The position numbers and the translations under genes are program-made. From contig JAPVLO010000055.1 in assembly GCA_027257055.1 (NCBI GenBank), positions 6,843,501-6,907,500 on the forward strand: a DNA stretch of 64,000 nt. Reading direction: 5' to 3'. How positions within the stretch are numbered: the first letter of the stretch is position 1; every line of letters begins with the position of its first letter. The notes beneath the pieces are model-generated. The model was not told the origin of the DNA and ran no database searches. It was given only the letters and a program-made list of their open reading frames with translations. Below are positions 1-12,119 of this stretch, piece by piece. This stretch comes from Cephalopachus bancanus. Taxonomy: Eukaryota > Chordata > Mammalia > Primates > Tarsiidae.

Positions 1-630
1 AAAGGGTGGTTTGTTGGCTCCTGGCAGAAACAAATGGGAAAAAAGAGGATCCCAGAGAGGTCTAAGAGCCTTCGGGAGTCCTTGTGCACCCAGGACCCTG
101 TTCAGAAGTTCAGAGTAACATTCTAAAACCAGCCCTGAGTGGGCTGTTCAGAAAAACTGCCGGGATGACATTAGTCCTGATGCTGAGCCCTAGCATACTA
201 TGAAACTCTCCATAGGCCACAGCAGTGGCCTTTCCTTGAGCTCAGGACTGCATCTGCTTGATTATTTCTTGACAAGAAACAGCGTGAGGTTCCCAGTGAC
301 TTTGCTCTTAGCTCTTCCCAACTGCCTGACTCAGAGTCCTATGAGCTTCTGGTCAGTCCTTGATTTCAGGCTGTTCAACTGCTCCTGATTCCACTGGGCT
401 GTGTCACCCTGTGGTCTGTGTCTGGCCTCCTCAATGGCCTATCTTGAGAGGCTTACCACAAATGAAGATTTATTCCATTAGCAGCTACCAGGTCTACCTT
501 CAAACCCTCTAGCTGGGATCTGTCATGAAGGAAAGAGGCAACCCCTTCATGTCCATCCAGCCTCCTGGAGCTTTCAAGCATATCAATTCACTTTATCTTC
601 AGAGCAGCTCAAAAGGCAAGCACTAGCAAC
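1..630. other. Unique sequence, nothing recognised
   Basis: No gene, RNA or repeat family is recognised. The short open frames lack coding character or splice context. Confidence 0.5.
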
Positions 631-945
631 CCAGGTGGGCACGGTGACTCAAGCCTGTAATCCCAGCACTTTGGGAGGCCGAGGTGAGAGGATTGCCTGA
701 GTTGACAGGGTCAAGAACAGCCTGGGAAACTTGGCAAGACCTCATCTCTACAATAAATCCAAAAATTAGCCGGGCATGGTGACACACTCCTGTCATTCCT
801 GCTACTTGGAAGGCTGAGACAGAGGGATCGCCTGAGCCCAGCAGGTCAAAGCTGGGGTGGCTGTGAGTGTGCCACTGCACTCCAACCTGGATGACAGAGT
901 GGAAATCCAACTCAAACAAAACAAAGCAAAACAAAACAGCTGTAA
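631..945 (+). repeat. Alu SINE, older subfamily, full dimer
   Basis: Both arms are present: a left arm with 'cctgtaatcccagcactttggg', a middle linker 'ctacaataaatcc', a right arm opening 'agccgggcatgg', and the 'aaatccaactc' end. A tail of AAAAC units follows. The right-arm stem region reads 'ggtggctgtgagtgtgcca', which differs from the GC-rich version in the younger copies. Many scattered substitutions indicate an older insertion. No clear target-site duplication was found. A minus-strand open frame crossing it is a by-product. Confidence 0.93.
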
Positions 946-3610
946 GATGAAAACTCTGAGACCAAGGTGATTTCGGTGGCAGAGAAGCAATTTCAAGCAG
1001 AGATTCCAAAGAAGCCTGTACAGAAATTCGAGCTTGTTCAGAACAGCAATGTGATGATGAATGGCAAAGGAAACCAGAAGAGGACAAAGACTCGGGCTTG
1101 TAGTACTGACAGTCCCCACCTCTGCTGTGAGATGGTCAGGGCAGGGACGCAGAGAATGCGCCCAGCTTAGCTCAGTAGCACTTTCCTCTTACCTCTTCCC
1201 TGACACCACACAGCCTTTGTGAATGGGTTAACAGAATTAAACCAGCTAATATAACTGTGGCCTAAAGGGAACTCAAATTCTAAAGCACCAATCAGTTATA
1301 GCACGTGACCCTTTTCATTCTCTGCTAGTCTCATTTTTTTCTCCCAGCATCCGACCCTCACACTGCTGCCCCCACCCCCAATTTTATACTTATACCTCTT
1401 CAGACACATACATCATTTACTTGGTGATAAGATAGGTTGAGGCTGTCTTCTAGGAAAAATGCACAGATATTATTTGCAAAAGCTAAAAAAAAGCAGGTGT
1501 TCTCAAGCTTATCTGAATATTTTGAGTAAATCCCTGTTTTGAAATGTAAATGCTTCTGCAGTCTGTTTAGTTTGAGATAAAACAGTGAACAATGAGTTAA
1601 TCCTTGTTTTATGCTGTTCATTATCAGGAGTCTGTGACCAGGCCAGCCACCCTTTCAAGCATAATGGAGGTCACACACAGGTAGATAACTCCCTGCCTCC
1701 CATAAATCGCATTTATTGGATAGATTATGTTGGACATAAACAGACTAGGGTATAAATGTTTTATATGTGCTTACATATACAATATAGAAAGATGATTGTT
1801 TTAAATATTTATTCACTATTAAACATCTCAGGACTTTATAAAATTGTTTTGTTATAATCCAAGCAAAAAGCAGATTTTTCCTTTCCCCTAGGGTGAAATT
1901 CAATGGATTCATCTCTGAGAAAATGATTTGATCTTAGTGGCAGTGGGAAGGAGTGTGAAATCTCGTTGATTTTTTCCTATCTTTAAATAATATCAAAGAA
2001 AAAAATATTAAAAATGCAATAATCTGATCAGATTTATTAAATTAAATCCTATCAGCATTCATCTTTCTTATCTAATGTCTTTCCAAAAACAAATAAACGC
2101 ATAAGCAAGCATTCAATTTTACCCCACCAATACCAATATTATCTATCGCTAGGAAAAAAGGTGGTTCAGGGGTCTGGCATTAAAATAATTGATTTTAGAG
2201 GTCCTTCCTATCCTTGTCGCTATTGCACACAGTGTGTAACTGAAGCAATTACTAAAAGGTATTCTATTTTGAATTCTTTCATTTTTCCACGATGCCAGGA
2301 TAAAACATTTGGGAAAAGGCATTTTTAGGATTGAATCCCTCCCTCCATTTTGTCTATTCAGGGCTTGTTCAGGCTTCATCTCTTCAGAACCTGTTTTCCC
2401 TGCCTCCTCTCCCAACAGTTTTTTGCTTCTGTCTTCATTGCCCCCGCTTGGTGAACACTTCAGCCTCTGTCTACTGTTCTTTGGCTTTCTGCACGAATGA
2501 CTTCTCTGCGCACTGAGTTTTTCCTTTCCTGTTGCAAAGATGTGTGGTGTGCCTCCTCTATTTATTATGCCTCTGGATTCCAGGGACTCTTCCTGGTGCT
2601 GGCGGGACCTCCAGCATTCCATTGCTGTGCATGTTGAACCTTCTGCTCAGGAACTCTCTTCTCTTGCAAATTTCCCTATACAAATATGATACTTAAAATA
2701 AGGAAAGTGCCTTGAAAAAACACATACCTGATCTGTGAAATGTGTAAGGCTGACACCAAAGGGTATTTCTTTGGGTGAAATCCAAACAAAAGCATCTTTT
2801 CTTCTATGCCCCTAATGGCTGCCCCCGGGAGCAGCTCACTGCCTTGTTTGTTGAAGACAGGGCTGGGCAGGAGGAGATAAGAGTTGATTCATGTCTCTAG
2901 AATATTGACTATGAAATACATATTTGCATAACTTATTACTGGGGATTCCTGTAGGTCTCTCAGACACTACTTAAGAGGTATGTCAATTTGTTTTTTATTT
3001 AAAGATCTAATTCTATTTTTAATCAGGACTGATGCAAGAGAGGCATTACGCTTCAGCTTCTATTTACTGCTTCTTATGGCATTAAGATGTGCAAATCCAT
3101 ATTTTATTTATCACCACAAGCAGTTGCATTAAAATTAAAACAGGACCCAGAACCCTCTGTCTCAAACACATGTCTATCAAAAGTGGATGTCAACATGGAT
3201 ACCGAATCCTGACACCTTGCTTACAGCTAGCTCTAAAGACAAATCCATCTATAGATATCTGATGGGAATCAAGGTCACAGCCAGCAGAAGTAAACAAATA
3301 CAGACATCAGAATGCATTTTCTAAGATGGATGTTGTCTACATGCAAAAACAGCTCAATCTTTGGGACTGGTCAGACTTGTTATTTCTGGGGAATGCTGGT
3401 GGATTTTTAGGTTGCATTTATTGATCACTCTGACTTATTATGCCATTTCCCTTTAAATGGTTAAACCATCTGTTTGTCAGACCCTAAGAACTCTAGCTGA
3501 CCAACTAGCTATTCAGAACAGAGATTTTTAGCAGAAGAGAGTATTGAACAAACTCTGGTCCCTTGGACGCCACTATAGCAAAGATTTTGTTTGGGTTTGA
3601 GGACAAGTTA
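946..3610. other. Unique sequence, nothing recognised
   Basis: AT-rich DNA with a pyrimidine-rich patch around 2330-2480. I recognise no exon, RNA gene or repeat family. Minus-strand open frames here have no recognisable homology. Confidence 0.45.
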
Positions 3611-3614
3611 ACAG

Positions 3615-3680
3615 AAACTAATGTTTACGAAACACTTGCTATATGTTAGGCATGATGCTAGGTAATTTACACAAAGATGG
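3615..3680 (+). repeat. MIR-type SINE fragment
   Basis: The stretch 'acttgctatatgttaggcat' followed by 'gatgctaggtaatttacac' matches the MIR core-to-3' motif (cacttactatgtgccaggca... then ttctaagcactttaca) with decay. It is short and diverged, so the family is likely but the subfamily is not assignable. Confidence 0.5.
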
Positions 3681-4544
3681 ATTTATGGTGAAGTGAACAG
3701 AACCTAAGTTTCAGGGCCTTCCTGGAAACAGCTTTCTCCAGGACTCTGAAAGGGGCACTAATAATTTTCTCTTCAAAATATCGTAACCATTTCCTTATTC
3801 CGGGACCCCTAAAACTGTATCAGCTTCAGGTCTTAAACATCTGGATTCACTCCTAATTAACACAATTCACAAGAGAAGCTTACAATGGCTTTGTGAATTT
3901 GACAATGGAGCCTGTAACAGCAAAAATCAAAAGAACAAATTTAGCAACACGTGAATCATCAAAACATGTTGTTTTTACCAAACCCTAACTTTGGCAGTAT
4001 TATTTCAGCAAAACATCACTTTTAATTAAATTTGTTCATTTGAATTACTGGTTTTATTGCTTTCTTGTATTTAATGTGTAAAAGTTTTATAGTTAAGTAA
4101 TAGCTATAATCATAAAGGGTATAGATGATCTTAAATTTGGTACTATAGAAAGTACATTATAAAAAATTATTTACATTAGTGAAGGAGTTTAATGTGAATT
4201 TCTTCCTCTAAGAAGAAAGTTACAAAGTACTTTAGTTTGAAATATAACATGGCAGCTTAAACATTCCATCAGTACTCAAGGGAAGGAACTGGAGCAGAGT
4301 ACATGGGGTCAGTTTCTTAAGGGAGCTAAGAACTTGGCTCCTTCCATAAAGGACCCACTCCTGTTTATAGGCAACACTGACTGTAACTACTTTACCATCT
4401 TCCCACCTTCAGTTTATTGATTGATTGTTTGATTTTTTGGCTGTAGCTGATTCCTGGAGTGTGCTGTGGCTTGTGTTGGTTCTGCTGCATGAGTCACAGC
4501 AAAAATCCTCAATAAAGGCAGGACTGGACCAAGATCTATAGATC
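3681..4544. other. Unique sequence with a 14-bp palindrome
   Basis: No gene or repeat family is recognised. A perfect 14-bp palindrome (agatctatagatct) sits at 4532-4545. Confidence 0.45.
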
Positions 4545-4545
4545 T

Positions 4546-4797
4546 CTATTCTTCAATGATTCCCAACGGCTTGAAGGATAAAGTTCAGATTCCTTCACAG
4601 AATAGACATAGCTCTCTGGGATTTCTTCTCTGCCTTCTCTTGTTTTGACTCTAACTGGGCCACTGTTATCCTAACACAGAATGTCCCTTTTTTCCCTTCC
4701 ACTCTGTGCTCTGGACAAACCAAATCCCTGGGCATTGTCTAAATGCATTGTACTGCCATCAGGTTCCTGCTGCCAGTACATGGCACTCTCTCTTCCC

Positions 4798-4828
<31 letters not shown>

Positions 4829-5025
4829 CAGCTACCACGGTGGGCAGCACCTTACCTTTTCAAGCATATATATCTCCTTATACATCTATCATCAACTGCT
4901 GGATGACACCTTTCCTGTCCTTCCTGGCATGTCCTAAAAGACACAAATCTCCTTCCAGTGCCATGCTGATGGATCACTCCCTAATGTTCAAAGTTTCTAG
5001 ATTATTTACTGCACTAATTTGAATC
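4546..5025 (+). repeat. L2 LINE fragment with internal TC microsatellite
   Basis: The stretch follows the L2 3' ORF2 pattern: a decayed 'aatggcttc...aaagtccaa' motif near 4560, then a 'ctcta..tgggccactg' motif near 4650, then a 'tgctctggacaaac' motif near 4708. A (TC)n microsatellite lies in the middle. Divergence is high, as expected of an element predating placental radiation. Plus-strand open frames of up to 113 codons here are remnants or chance. Confidence 0.55.
4786..4829 (+). repeat. (TC)n microsatellite
   Basis: Nearly uninterrupted TC dinucleotides with a few extra C or T residues. Confidence 0.95.
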
Positions 5026-5028
5026 TAC

Positions 5029-5356
5029 AACTATGAGGGTTAATTTTATGTGTCAACTTGATTGGGCTAAGGGATACCCAGATAGCTAGTAAAACATTAT
5101 TTTGTGTGTGTCTATGAGTGTGTTTTTAGAAGAGATTAGCATTTTAATCCAAAGACTTAATAATGAAGACTTAGGCATTCTCTCAGTCCTTTGGTCTCAA
5201 ATTGAATTACACCACCAACGTTCCTGATTCTCTATCTTGCAGAAAACATGTTGTGAGACTTCTTGGCCTTCATAATAACTTAAGCCAATTCCCATAATAC
5301 ATCTCCTTTATATATCCTACTGGTTCTGTTGCTCTGGAAAATTCCGACCAACACAA
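5029..5356 (+). repeat. LTR-like dispersed repeat ('ttaattttatgtgtcaac' type)
   Basis: It begins with 'ttaattttatgtgtcaactt', continues with 'gatacccagatagct' and 'gagattagcattt', and ends with 'cctactggttctgttgctct' followed by a 'ggaaaattccgacc' remnant. This is a well-known dispersed mammalian repeat, which I believe to be LTR-derived, but I cannot name the subfamily securely. A second, longer copy lies at 22555-23090 in the same orientation. Confidence 0.7.
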
Positions 5357-6214
5357 AAACCATCTTCCTGATTCAGTTATCTGTTCTTATGGTGGGCTTA
5401 TCAGCATTTAAAAAGTGCTTTGATTTTGTTTCATTAGTTAAGATTTCCCTGGTCTGACTATAAAAATAATGGAACATATTTTTATATCCCACAAGTTTTG
5501 CTTGTGAAACTAATAATGTACATTTCTTTAACTTCTGAATTGTTTTGAAACTTGGATTCATAATGTTGAGAGTCATCAGAGAGGGCCCACTATGGAGTAA
5601 GACTTCAAAAGGCATTCACTAAATAAATGAAGCTATGACTGTCCCTGTATTTCTCTAATATAAACTGTTATAGACTCACAGACAACAGTACAACATTAAA
5701 AAAAGATGATGTGCCTATTTTCAAATCAATTTATATAATACAATTATTTTAATCAGGCAATACAAATGCCTGATATTTTTTCTCTCCTCAGGGAGAAGTA
5801 AATTCTGGAGCCTGATTTTTATAAGAGTTCATTTTCAGTTCATACTAAGTGTCTTCAAGAGTTAGATTGTGCTTCTTTTTCTTCTTCCTATTTTGTAGGT
5901 TAAATGACTGAATCTTGACTACAGGGAAATGCGATTCCATCAGCACATTGCTGTTGCCCCAGAATTTCACAAATGTTTCCATATGGTTACAGGTTAGGGC
6001 ATGGAACTTATAATCTAATAGAAAGACAAAACTGGTGTGCACAACAATTAAACAGCAATAAATGGCCTATGTTGATAAAATAAAGTCATTATCAGTCTGT
6101 AGTATTTTGGAACCAGGGCCAGGGTCAAACACAAATAAAAATACATTAGGAAGTTTTTATATTAATTCATTATGCCCCCCATATTCTTTTCTGCTTAATC
6201 CTTACCTGGGAGAG
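5357..6214. other. Unique AT-rich sequence carrying one arm of an inverted duplication
   Basis: No gene is recognised. One arm of the 84-bp inverted duplication lies at 5985-6067 and is listed separately. Confidence 0.5.
5985..6067 (-). repeat. Inverted duplication, left arm
   Basis: The reverse complement of this segment matches 7199-7282 with about 4 substitutions and one single-base indel. The match stops abruptly at both ends. The arms are about 1.13 kb apart. Confidence 0.93.
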
Positions 6215-6410
6215 AGTATAGACTAGTGATTCCAAGCCCGGCTGCCTGATTCTAAGTTATGACTTCAGTGTTTACGGCTGCTTAGGCTTGCTATGCTGCA
6301 TATGCTCATCTGTAAAGTTCAGATTGAAATATACCTCTATCGTAAGGCTGTGGTAAGGATTAAATATAACAACACAACCAGTGAGTGCTCAATAAATGCT
6401 AGCTATGGAT
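6215..6410 (+). repeat. MIR SINE
   Basis: The order of motifs fits MIR: 'ctgcctgattctaagtta', then 'tgctcatctgtaaagttcag', then 'aaggctgtggtaaggattaa', then 'gtgctcaataaatgct'. These match the MIR core, the 'cctcatctgtaaaatg' motif and the 3' 'gtgctcaataaatg' end. Confidence 0.75.
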
Positions 6411-6439
6411 AAGACCAGGTGCCCTAACACCAACATACT

Positions 6440-6605
6440 TTACTCGCTCTACTGTTCTCTGATTTAGAGAGCATAAAATTCACCTGAGAAGCTTACAACA
6501 GCTAGAGGCCTGGGCCTGCCCTGTTGAGTACACTACTGGAGACTGCGTCTGTAATAGGTACCTTCAGCTATTCTGCTGGAGAGTGGGTCTGAACTTTGAG
6601 CAACA
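6440..6605 (+). mobile_element. hAT-Charlie (MER5-like) non-autonomous DNA transposon
   Basis: The terminal-type motif 'gcataaaattcacctgagaa', internal 'ggcctgggcctgccctgtt' and final 'ctgaactttgagcaac' resemble the MER5 layout. A clearly related but diverged element lies at 8036-8165. The exact subfamily is uncertain. Confidence 0.5.
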
Positions 6606-6935
6606 CAGACCCATCATATCGCCTTCAAGGCAACTTTGGAAATTCAGTGTCATCATCTTCATTTCCACTCCCTGCTGATTTACCAAGTAAGTGCTGCAAG
6701 CCAGTACACAACATTTCTGCTCTCTGGGAACACATTATGTTGTTGAGGACGGCAGGGTGTGAACAGGCTTTGTGTTGTAAACATTTCTCCTGTGTCTTCA
6801 AGCTTGTACCAGACCCAGGTGCTGATCTAACTATTCTCAGGAAGGTGATGCACAGATAAGGAACACAGTGTGAGAGAAAGACCAGGAAACCTGCAGGCAA
6901 GCTTGACCATGCTTCTCTCATTTTCTTTCTGTATG

Positions 6936-6998
6936 AAGGAAGGCAGAAGGGAGGGAAGAGGGGAAGGAAGGATGAGAGGGAGAGAGACAGGGAAGAGA
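6936..6998 (+). repeat. Purine-rich low-complexity tract
   Basis: Almost entirely A and G, with GGAAG and GGGA units. Minus-strand open frames across it are low-complexity artefacts. Confidence 0.85.
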
Positions 6999-7198
6999 AT
7001 ACTTTCAGCCTCCAACTCTCTTTGAAATAAGGATAGCAGCTCATATCTCAAAGGTGTTATTATGAGGTTTAAATGAGATGTGTGTTCTACCCTCTAGAGG
7101 TGCCAGTTATTTTCTGTGACTTTCAGAGCTCATGACATCGCCCATCTTTAACTGAGCATAGTTTGTTGGTCACCCACTTAACACCTGATGATATATAT

Positions 7199-7282
7199 GG
7201 CCATTTATTACTGTTTAATTGTTGTGCACACCAGTTTTGTCTTTCCACTAGATTATAAGTCCCATAGCCCTAACCTGTAACC
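7199..7282 (+). repeat. Inverted duplication, right arm
   Basis: Partner of 5985-6067 at about 95% identity in reverse complement, sharing for example 'gttgtgcacaccagttttgt' exactly. Flanks are unrelated on both sides, which argues for a discrete local event and not two old insertions of one family. Confidence 0.93.
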
Positions 7283-8035
7283 TACACTCCTTGTTCCTAC
7301 TAATTCTCTAAAAATTAAGTCAAAAACTGTCTAAAGTTATCAGAGAGGAAGCAATAGGCAGGCTGCAGATTCATTTCCGTCCTAAGAGGCAGAATTATTG
7401 AGAAGCCACAGTCTAGTAATTCAAATTCACTAGGAAATATCATGCTCATGATATTGCTCATGAAGTAATTGCCAGGGAAAGCAAAGAACTTTTTAGTAAT
7501 GCCAAGGTCAAGGTTGCAGGGTACTCAGAAGTGTTGCTCAGAACTTTCTGTGCTTGGCTCCTGGACCTTGTCTTGCTTAAGCAATGTGCTCACCACAATC
7601 CCCAGTCAATACCACATTCAATACTGCAAACTGAATCCCCACACTATAGCTGGGAGAACTACCCCAGGTGAGGGACACTAAATATTTGGGACAGCGAAGA
7701 CTTACTGTTAAGTATCCATGACTTTGAAAAGTAAGACCATGATACACATTGTCATATACATTGAGAGCACTCAAATGTTTATTAAATGAAGAATATGCAG
7801 CCTAATATTTTGTGTATGTATCATTGTAGGGTATTCTGTAAAACAAATAAGGTACCGAAAATGTGTACCTTAATATCATGAAGTATACCCTAACTTTGTA
7901 GAGTATACCTTTGTAGCATATACCTTCAAATGAATGGGGTTCATATATCAGGCATCAGAGCATTTTCTTTAAAAAAATATCATGCATGTGTGAAAGCAAG
8001 GTTTACCAAACATTCTTTGGTAATCTATGAGCCAT

Positions 8036-8165
8036 ACATTTAGAGTGCATAAAATTCACCTGGGAAACTTGCTAAATGCAGATTGTCCTGTGACTTCCCA
8101 GGTGAGCCCACTTCTGGAACCTGCATCTGTACCAGGTACCCACAGCTATTCTGAAAGTATCAGGG
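8036..8165 (+). mobile_element. hAT-Charlie (MER5-like) DNA transposon fragment
   Basis: It shares 'gcataaaattcacctg' and '.aggtaccyacagctattct' with 6440-6605, in the same order and spacing. The middle differs considerably. It probably belongs to the same non-autonomous family. Confidence 0.5.
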
Positions 8166-9740
8166 GAGAGTTGTCAGGCCATGCTTTATGGGTTTTGCTT
8201 TGTTGGAATATTCTTGAGCTTTCTGAGAACACAGCTCCTCAGCTTACCTATCTGTTCCAGGCCCTTTCCAAGCCTCTACCACCAGACAGGAAGGTAAGCC
8301 TGGAACTGTGCTGCCTCATCACTCCCCAGTCTCCTTCAACCTCATCTTCAACTCACAGTGTGGTGGAAATGCTTGATATTTCTTCTATTTCTCTCCCAGA
8401 ACTCTTTACCCTGGGCAAAAGCTAACATCTTAAATATATATATATATATGTTTATAAACCATAGGAAGGCTCTCTTACGGGGCAGTCCAGAAACTCACTC
8501 TCATTCATTAACACCAAGCCCCATTTTCTTCTTCCATCCCCTGAATATTTGATTCATACTAACCAGAACAGACTACTGACAGGATTCAGGACACTCTGCC
8601 CCAAATTGTGGTCCCTTGGATTTGAGAAAACAGAAGAAGCACGACACATTCCCTCTCACATTCCCTCACCAAGTCCCCAGACCTAGGAAGGTCATTCTTT
8701 GACCCTCTTTATTCTCTTTGACGACTCTCATGGGACAGGTATCCTGCCTTATGCTCAAATGCCAAGAAGAAGCTAAACAATCCTTGCCTCCCATTTGTTG
8801 CCATCAGATCAGTCCCTTTTGTCCTTCCATTATATCCTGCATGGCAGTCCATAAAATACAAAGAGTCCCTTGCTTCCTTGGGTCTTCGTTTCTGCAGGCT
8901 CCCCATCACGTACAATTTACATTCAATACATTCGTTATGTTTTTGTCTTGTGAGTCTCTCTTTTGTTATAGGGACCTTACCCATGAGCCTTGTGATGGGT
9001 CAGGAAGAGAAATTGCTTTTTTCTCTTCTATACCATCTTTACAAAAATATATATAAGGAACTTTTCATAGTCAAACATTATGTGCCTGAAATTTAACTCA
9101 TCATTTTGGAGTTTCCCAAGTAGATCAAAATCATATGCACATATCACCTTAGATTTGGGTCCAGTCCTGTATACAACATGTAGAGTTGAGGACTTTTGCT
9201 TTATTATCTTATGTTGGATGTTAAATCTCTACCAAAACACCAAGAAACAAAAACAAAAAAAGAAAGGAAGGAAGAAAGAAAAGAAAACATTATTTTGCAC
9301 TACCACATGACCTGTTCTACCAAACCATACCATTTTCCTACCTGTAGGTGATTTTTAAGATACATTGAAATAAGTCACTCCCAAGACCTCGAAAAAAGGA
9401 AGTTTCAAAAGCCTTTGTAATTATATGCTAATTTATAATCACTATCACATCAATGATACCAACAAAAAGAATAACAATAATTATAAAGTTGCTGTGTTCT
9501 CATATACATAATCTCCACTGACCCATAAAAAAAGCAAAAAAAGTAGTCTTTATCAGTTGTTTATTAAAAATACAAGTTTTTTAAGTTTCTTGTAATTTAG
9601 AAGTCTTCCTTTTTTATTACAATAATCTTATTTTGGTCACTTATACCTTATATCTAATTCTATCGCTTATCAAGTTTTTCCTAAGTCAAAAATAATTTTA
9701 AATTATATTACCTCACTCTAACTAATGAAATCCTCTCGGA
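8166..9740. other. Unique sequence with small simple repeats
   Basis: No exon or named repeat is recognised. An (AT)n run lies at 8432-8450 and an A/G-rich stretch at about 9240-9288. Open frames of 91-132 codons on both strands lack homology I can recognise. Confidence 0.45.
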
Positions 9741-9880
9741 CTGTGTTCCATTCTTGGATGTCAGAGATAATCTAAGCCAGCCCCATCTTCAGATGAGATA
9801 TTTTCATCTTCATGTTTCAAAGGAAGTAGCTAAGATCCTGAGGCTAAGACTAGCCCAAGATCCTCGGTATCTTTCTCAAA
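9741..9880 (+). repeat. Possible MIR fragment
   Basis: 'ccatcttcagatgagata', 'gctaagatcctgaggcta' and 'agcccaagatcctcggta' loosely follow the MIR 'cagatgaggaaactgaggc...cccaaggtcac' order. Divergence is high and the call is weak. Confidence 0.35.
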
Positions 9881-12110
9881 ATTTCTAATATCCGACTTCT
9901 TATCCCAGGTCTCCTTAACTTTTTCTGAAAGAAACTTCTTTTTCTCAGGGCCAATTTTTTTTTCTAGTCTATGTAATAAAGGAAAGCTTATGCTGGATAG
10001 ACCAAGTGTTGGACCAAAGTGCTGGAATAATCATGTAAGCGGGATCCACAGTTAAAATTGTTAACACTGCAGGCTGATTAAAAACAGACTACACTGGAAG
10101 CCATATTCTATTAAAAGGGTTTCATTTGTAAAAGGCAGCTCGATTAAGGTTGGAACAATTCTGCCCTGTTTCTGCTTCATTGTTGACTCCCCTTACTAAT
10201 CTGGGTCTGAGTTTCTATAATCCCCCAATTCCTACAAAATAAAAGATTTAAATCTAAGAATCCACAAAATGTTCTGAATATAAGCAGAAATGGGGATGAA
10301 CCCAAGATATACATTTTTTCTTGTTTTTGGTATGACAAGTCTGAATTCCAAGGTTTTAGGCCTCAATTTGACAGACAGAAATACGTTCAGGGACCAGTGC
10401 ACATCTGGGGCAGAAACTAAAAGACACAATGGAAAGAGATCCAGAGAGTAAGAGAGCCACTAAAACAGGTATAAACTATGCACACTTCAAAAGCAAAAAG
10501 TTGTTCTACTGAATTTAAAGTAAAGAAGAAGAGAAACGGGAGAAGGAGTAGAGAAGAAACTGGGACTTCTAATTTTTTTTCTTCCCATTAGCAGAGTTCA
10601 CCAAGCTACCTTGTACTGACTCTTCTGATTATCAAAGTGAATGACAATAGTGGAAATCCTTAATTGTAGGTGATCTCAGCAGACGTTGCCCAAAGCATGA
10701 GCAAAGCTTATAGGAGATACATTTTGTAAATATTTTGGTTTCCTCTGAGTTTCCACAAACCCTAATTTCACTCTGATTTTAGGGAGCTTAGTCATTTTCC
10801 ATGATTGATTTTTAAAAGGTACAAATGAAAGTTAAAATTAATTTAGAGATCACAATCATCAGACAGTTTTCAGTATTATAATTGAGACTTTATTTTCTAC
10901 TAAGAACTAGAAAACAACTATAGTTATACTCATAGCTCTCAGTTTGTAAAGACACCGCTGCCAATTTCTTTAAGAATAATTTTTTTAAAACATTGAAATT
11001 TGAATTTTTTTAGGGTATGGATTGTAACTTTGAATAAAGCTTCAAGTTAAATATATGATACAGTTTTTCTTAAATATATATTAAATAATTAATGTAATAG
11101 ATATTAAATAAGATATACCTAATATATGTGATCTTATAGCAATATATTTATATTAATATTTCTGTGTTTAATGTATGCTACATAATTATGTATTATATTT
11201 AATTGATTTGACTCAATGGAATAAAAAAACACTGCACTTCAAATAAAATATTCTTATAAATAAAATATACTCATGAGTACCCCCAAATAAAGCAAACAGC
11301 TTGAAGTAACACATTGAACCAATATGTATCTTATCACTGAATGTGTGTTTTTTTAGACTTGTAGACTTTCACATATATTAAATTGCAATGGTAAATCATG
11401 CCTTCACTTTCTTTATGGTTCCACTGAGATTTTCCAGATGTGAGTGGGAAGAACAGAAAATGGAATTGAGAAAAAGGCTTTATCAGTTCCATCCAAAGTT
11501 GTCCATGCAGTTTAAGGATTTAGAATATTTTAATGTCCATTTATAATGGTAATGTATGTTCACTGAAATTCACTCTCAAAATTTTATTCTTTTTGATTTT
11601 TTTTTTAAGTTGAGGTGGGGGAGGTGTGCTCTGCATTTGTTATTCAGTTTAGGCATCAGAGAATCTGTAAGATCCCCCTTTTTTCTCCTTCACTGGAAGG
11701 CTTCATTGTAATTCTAATGATAAAAGCTTACCTGGAAACAAAAGTGGAGGTTTCTAAACCTGCAGTTTTATGTTATCAACCCTAATTCTTAATTCTTAAT
11801 GGTATTTTAAGCTCTAAATCAAATCTACTCAAGGCTTGGAGATAATTTCTCCACCTTTTTTCTTCCAAGAGTGTCAGAATAGAAAGCAACCTTAGTAAAT
11901 TTTGGTATGCATTTCTATTATTAAAGTAATCTATATACATTATTGAAAATTTAAGAAATATATATATATATCTGCACACTACTCACCACCCTGTAAATAA
12001 TGGCTGGTGTTACTAAATTTCTTTGTCTTTTTAAAAATTTCTCTTCTTTCCAGAAATGTAATATTTTGTCCCACTTATTGAGAAACCAAGAAAAGAGAAA
12101 CTTACTTCAA
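9881..12110. other. AT-rich sequence, nothing recognised
   Basis: Strongly AT-rich, particularly 10980-11350 with many TA/AAT runs. No gene or clear repeat family. This could hold decayed L1 3' sequence that I cannot identify by eye. Confidence 0.45.
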
Positions 12111-12119
12111 CATAAGCAG

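Larger units (their letters stand above)
6606..8035. other. Unique sequence with purine-rich tract and inverted-duplication arm
   Basis: No gene is recognised. A purine-rich (GGAA/GGGA) tract lies at about 6936-6998, one arm of an inverted duplication at 7199-7282, and an 8+8-bp palindrome with a 2-bp spacer at 7437-7454. Confidence 0.5.

Noticed and set aside
6936..6998. Purine tract as a possible regulatory triplex site
   Set aside because: Ordinary low-complexity DNA with imperfect mirror symmetry.
11040..11350. AT-rich run as a possible matrix-attachment or origin site
   Set aside because: Composition alone is not evidence, and such runs are common in AT-rich primate DNA.
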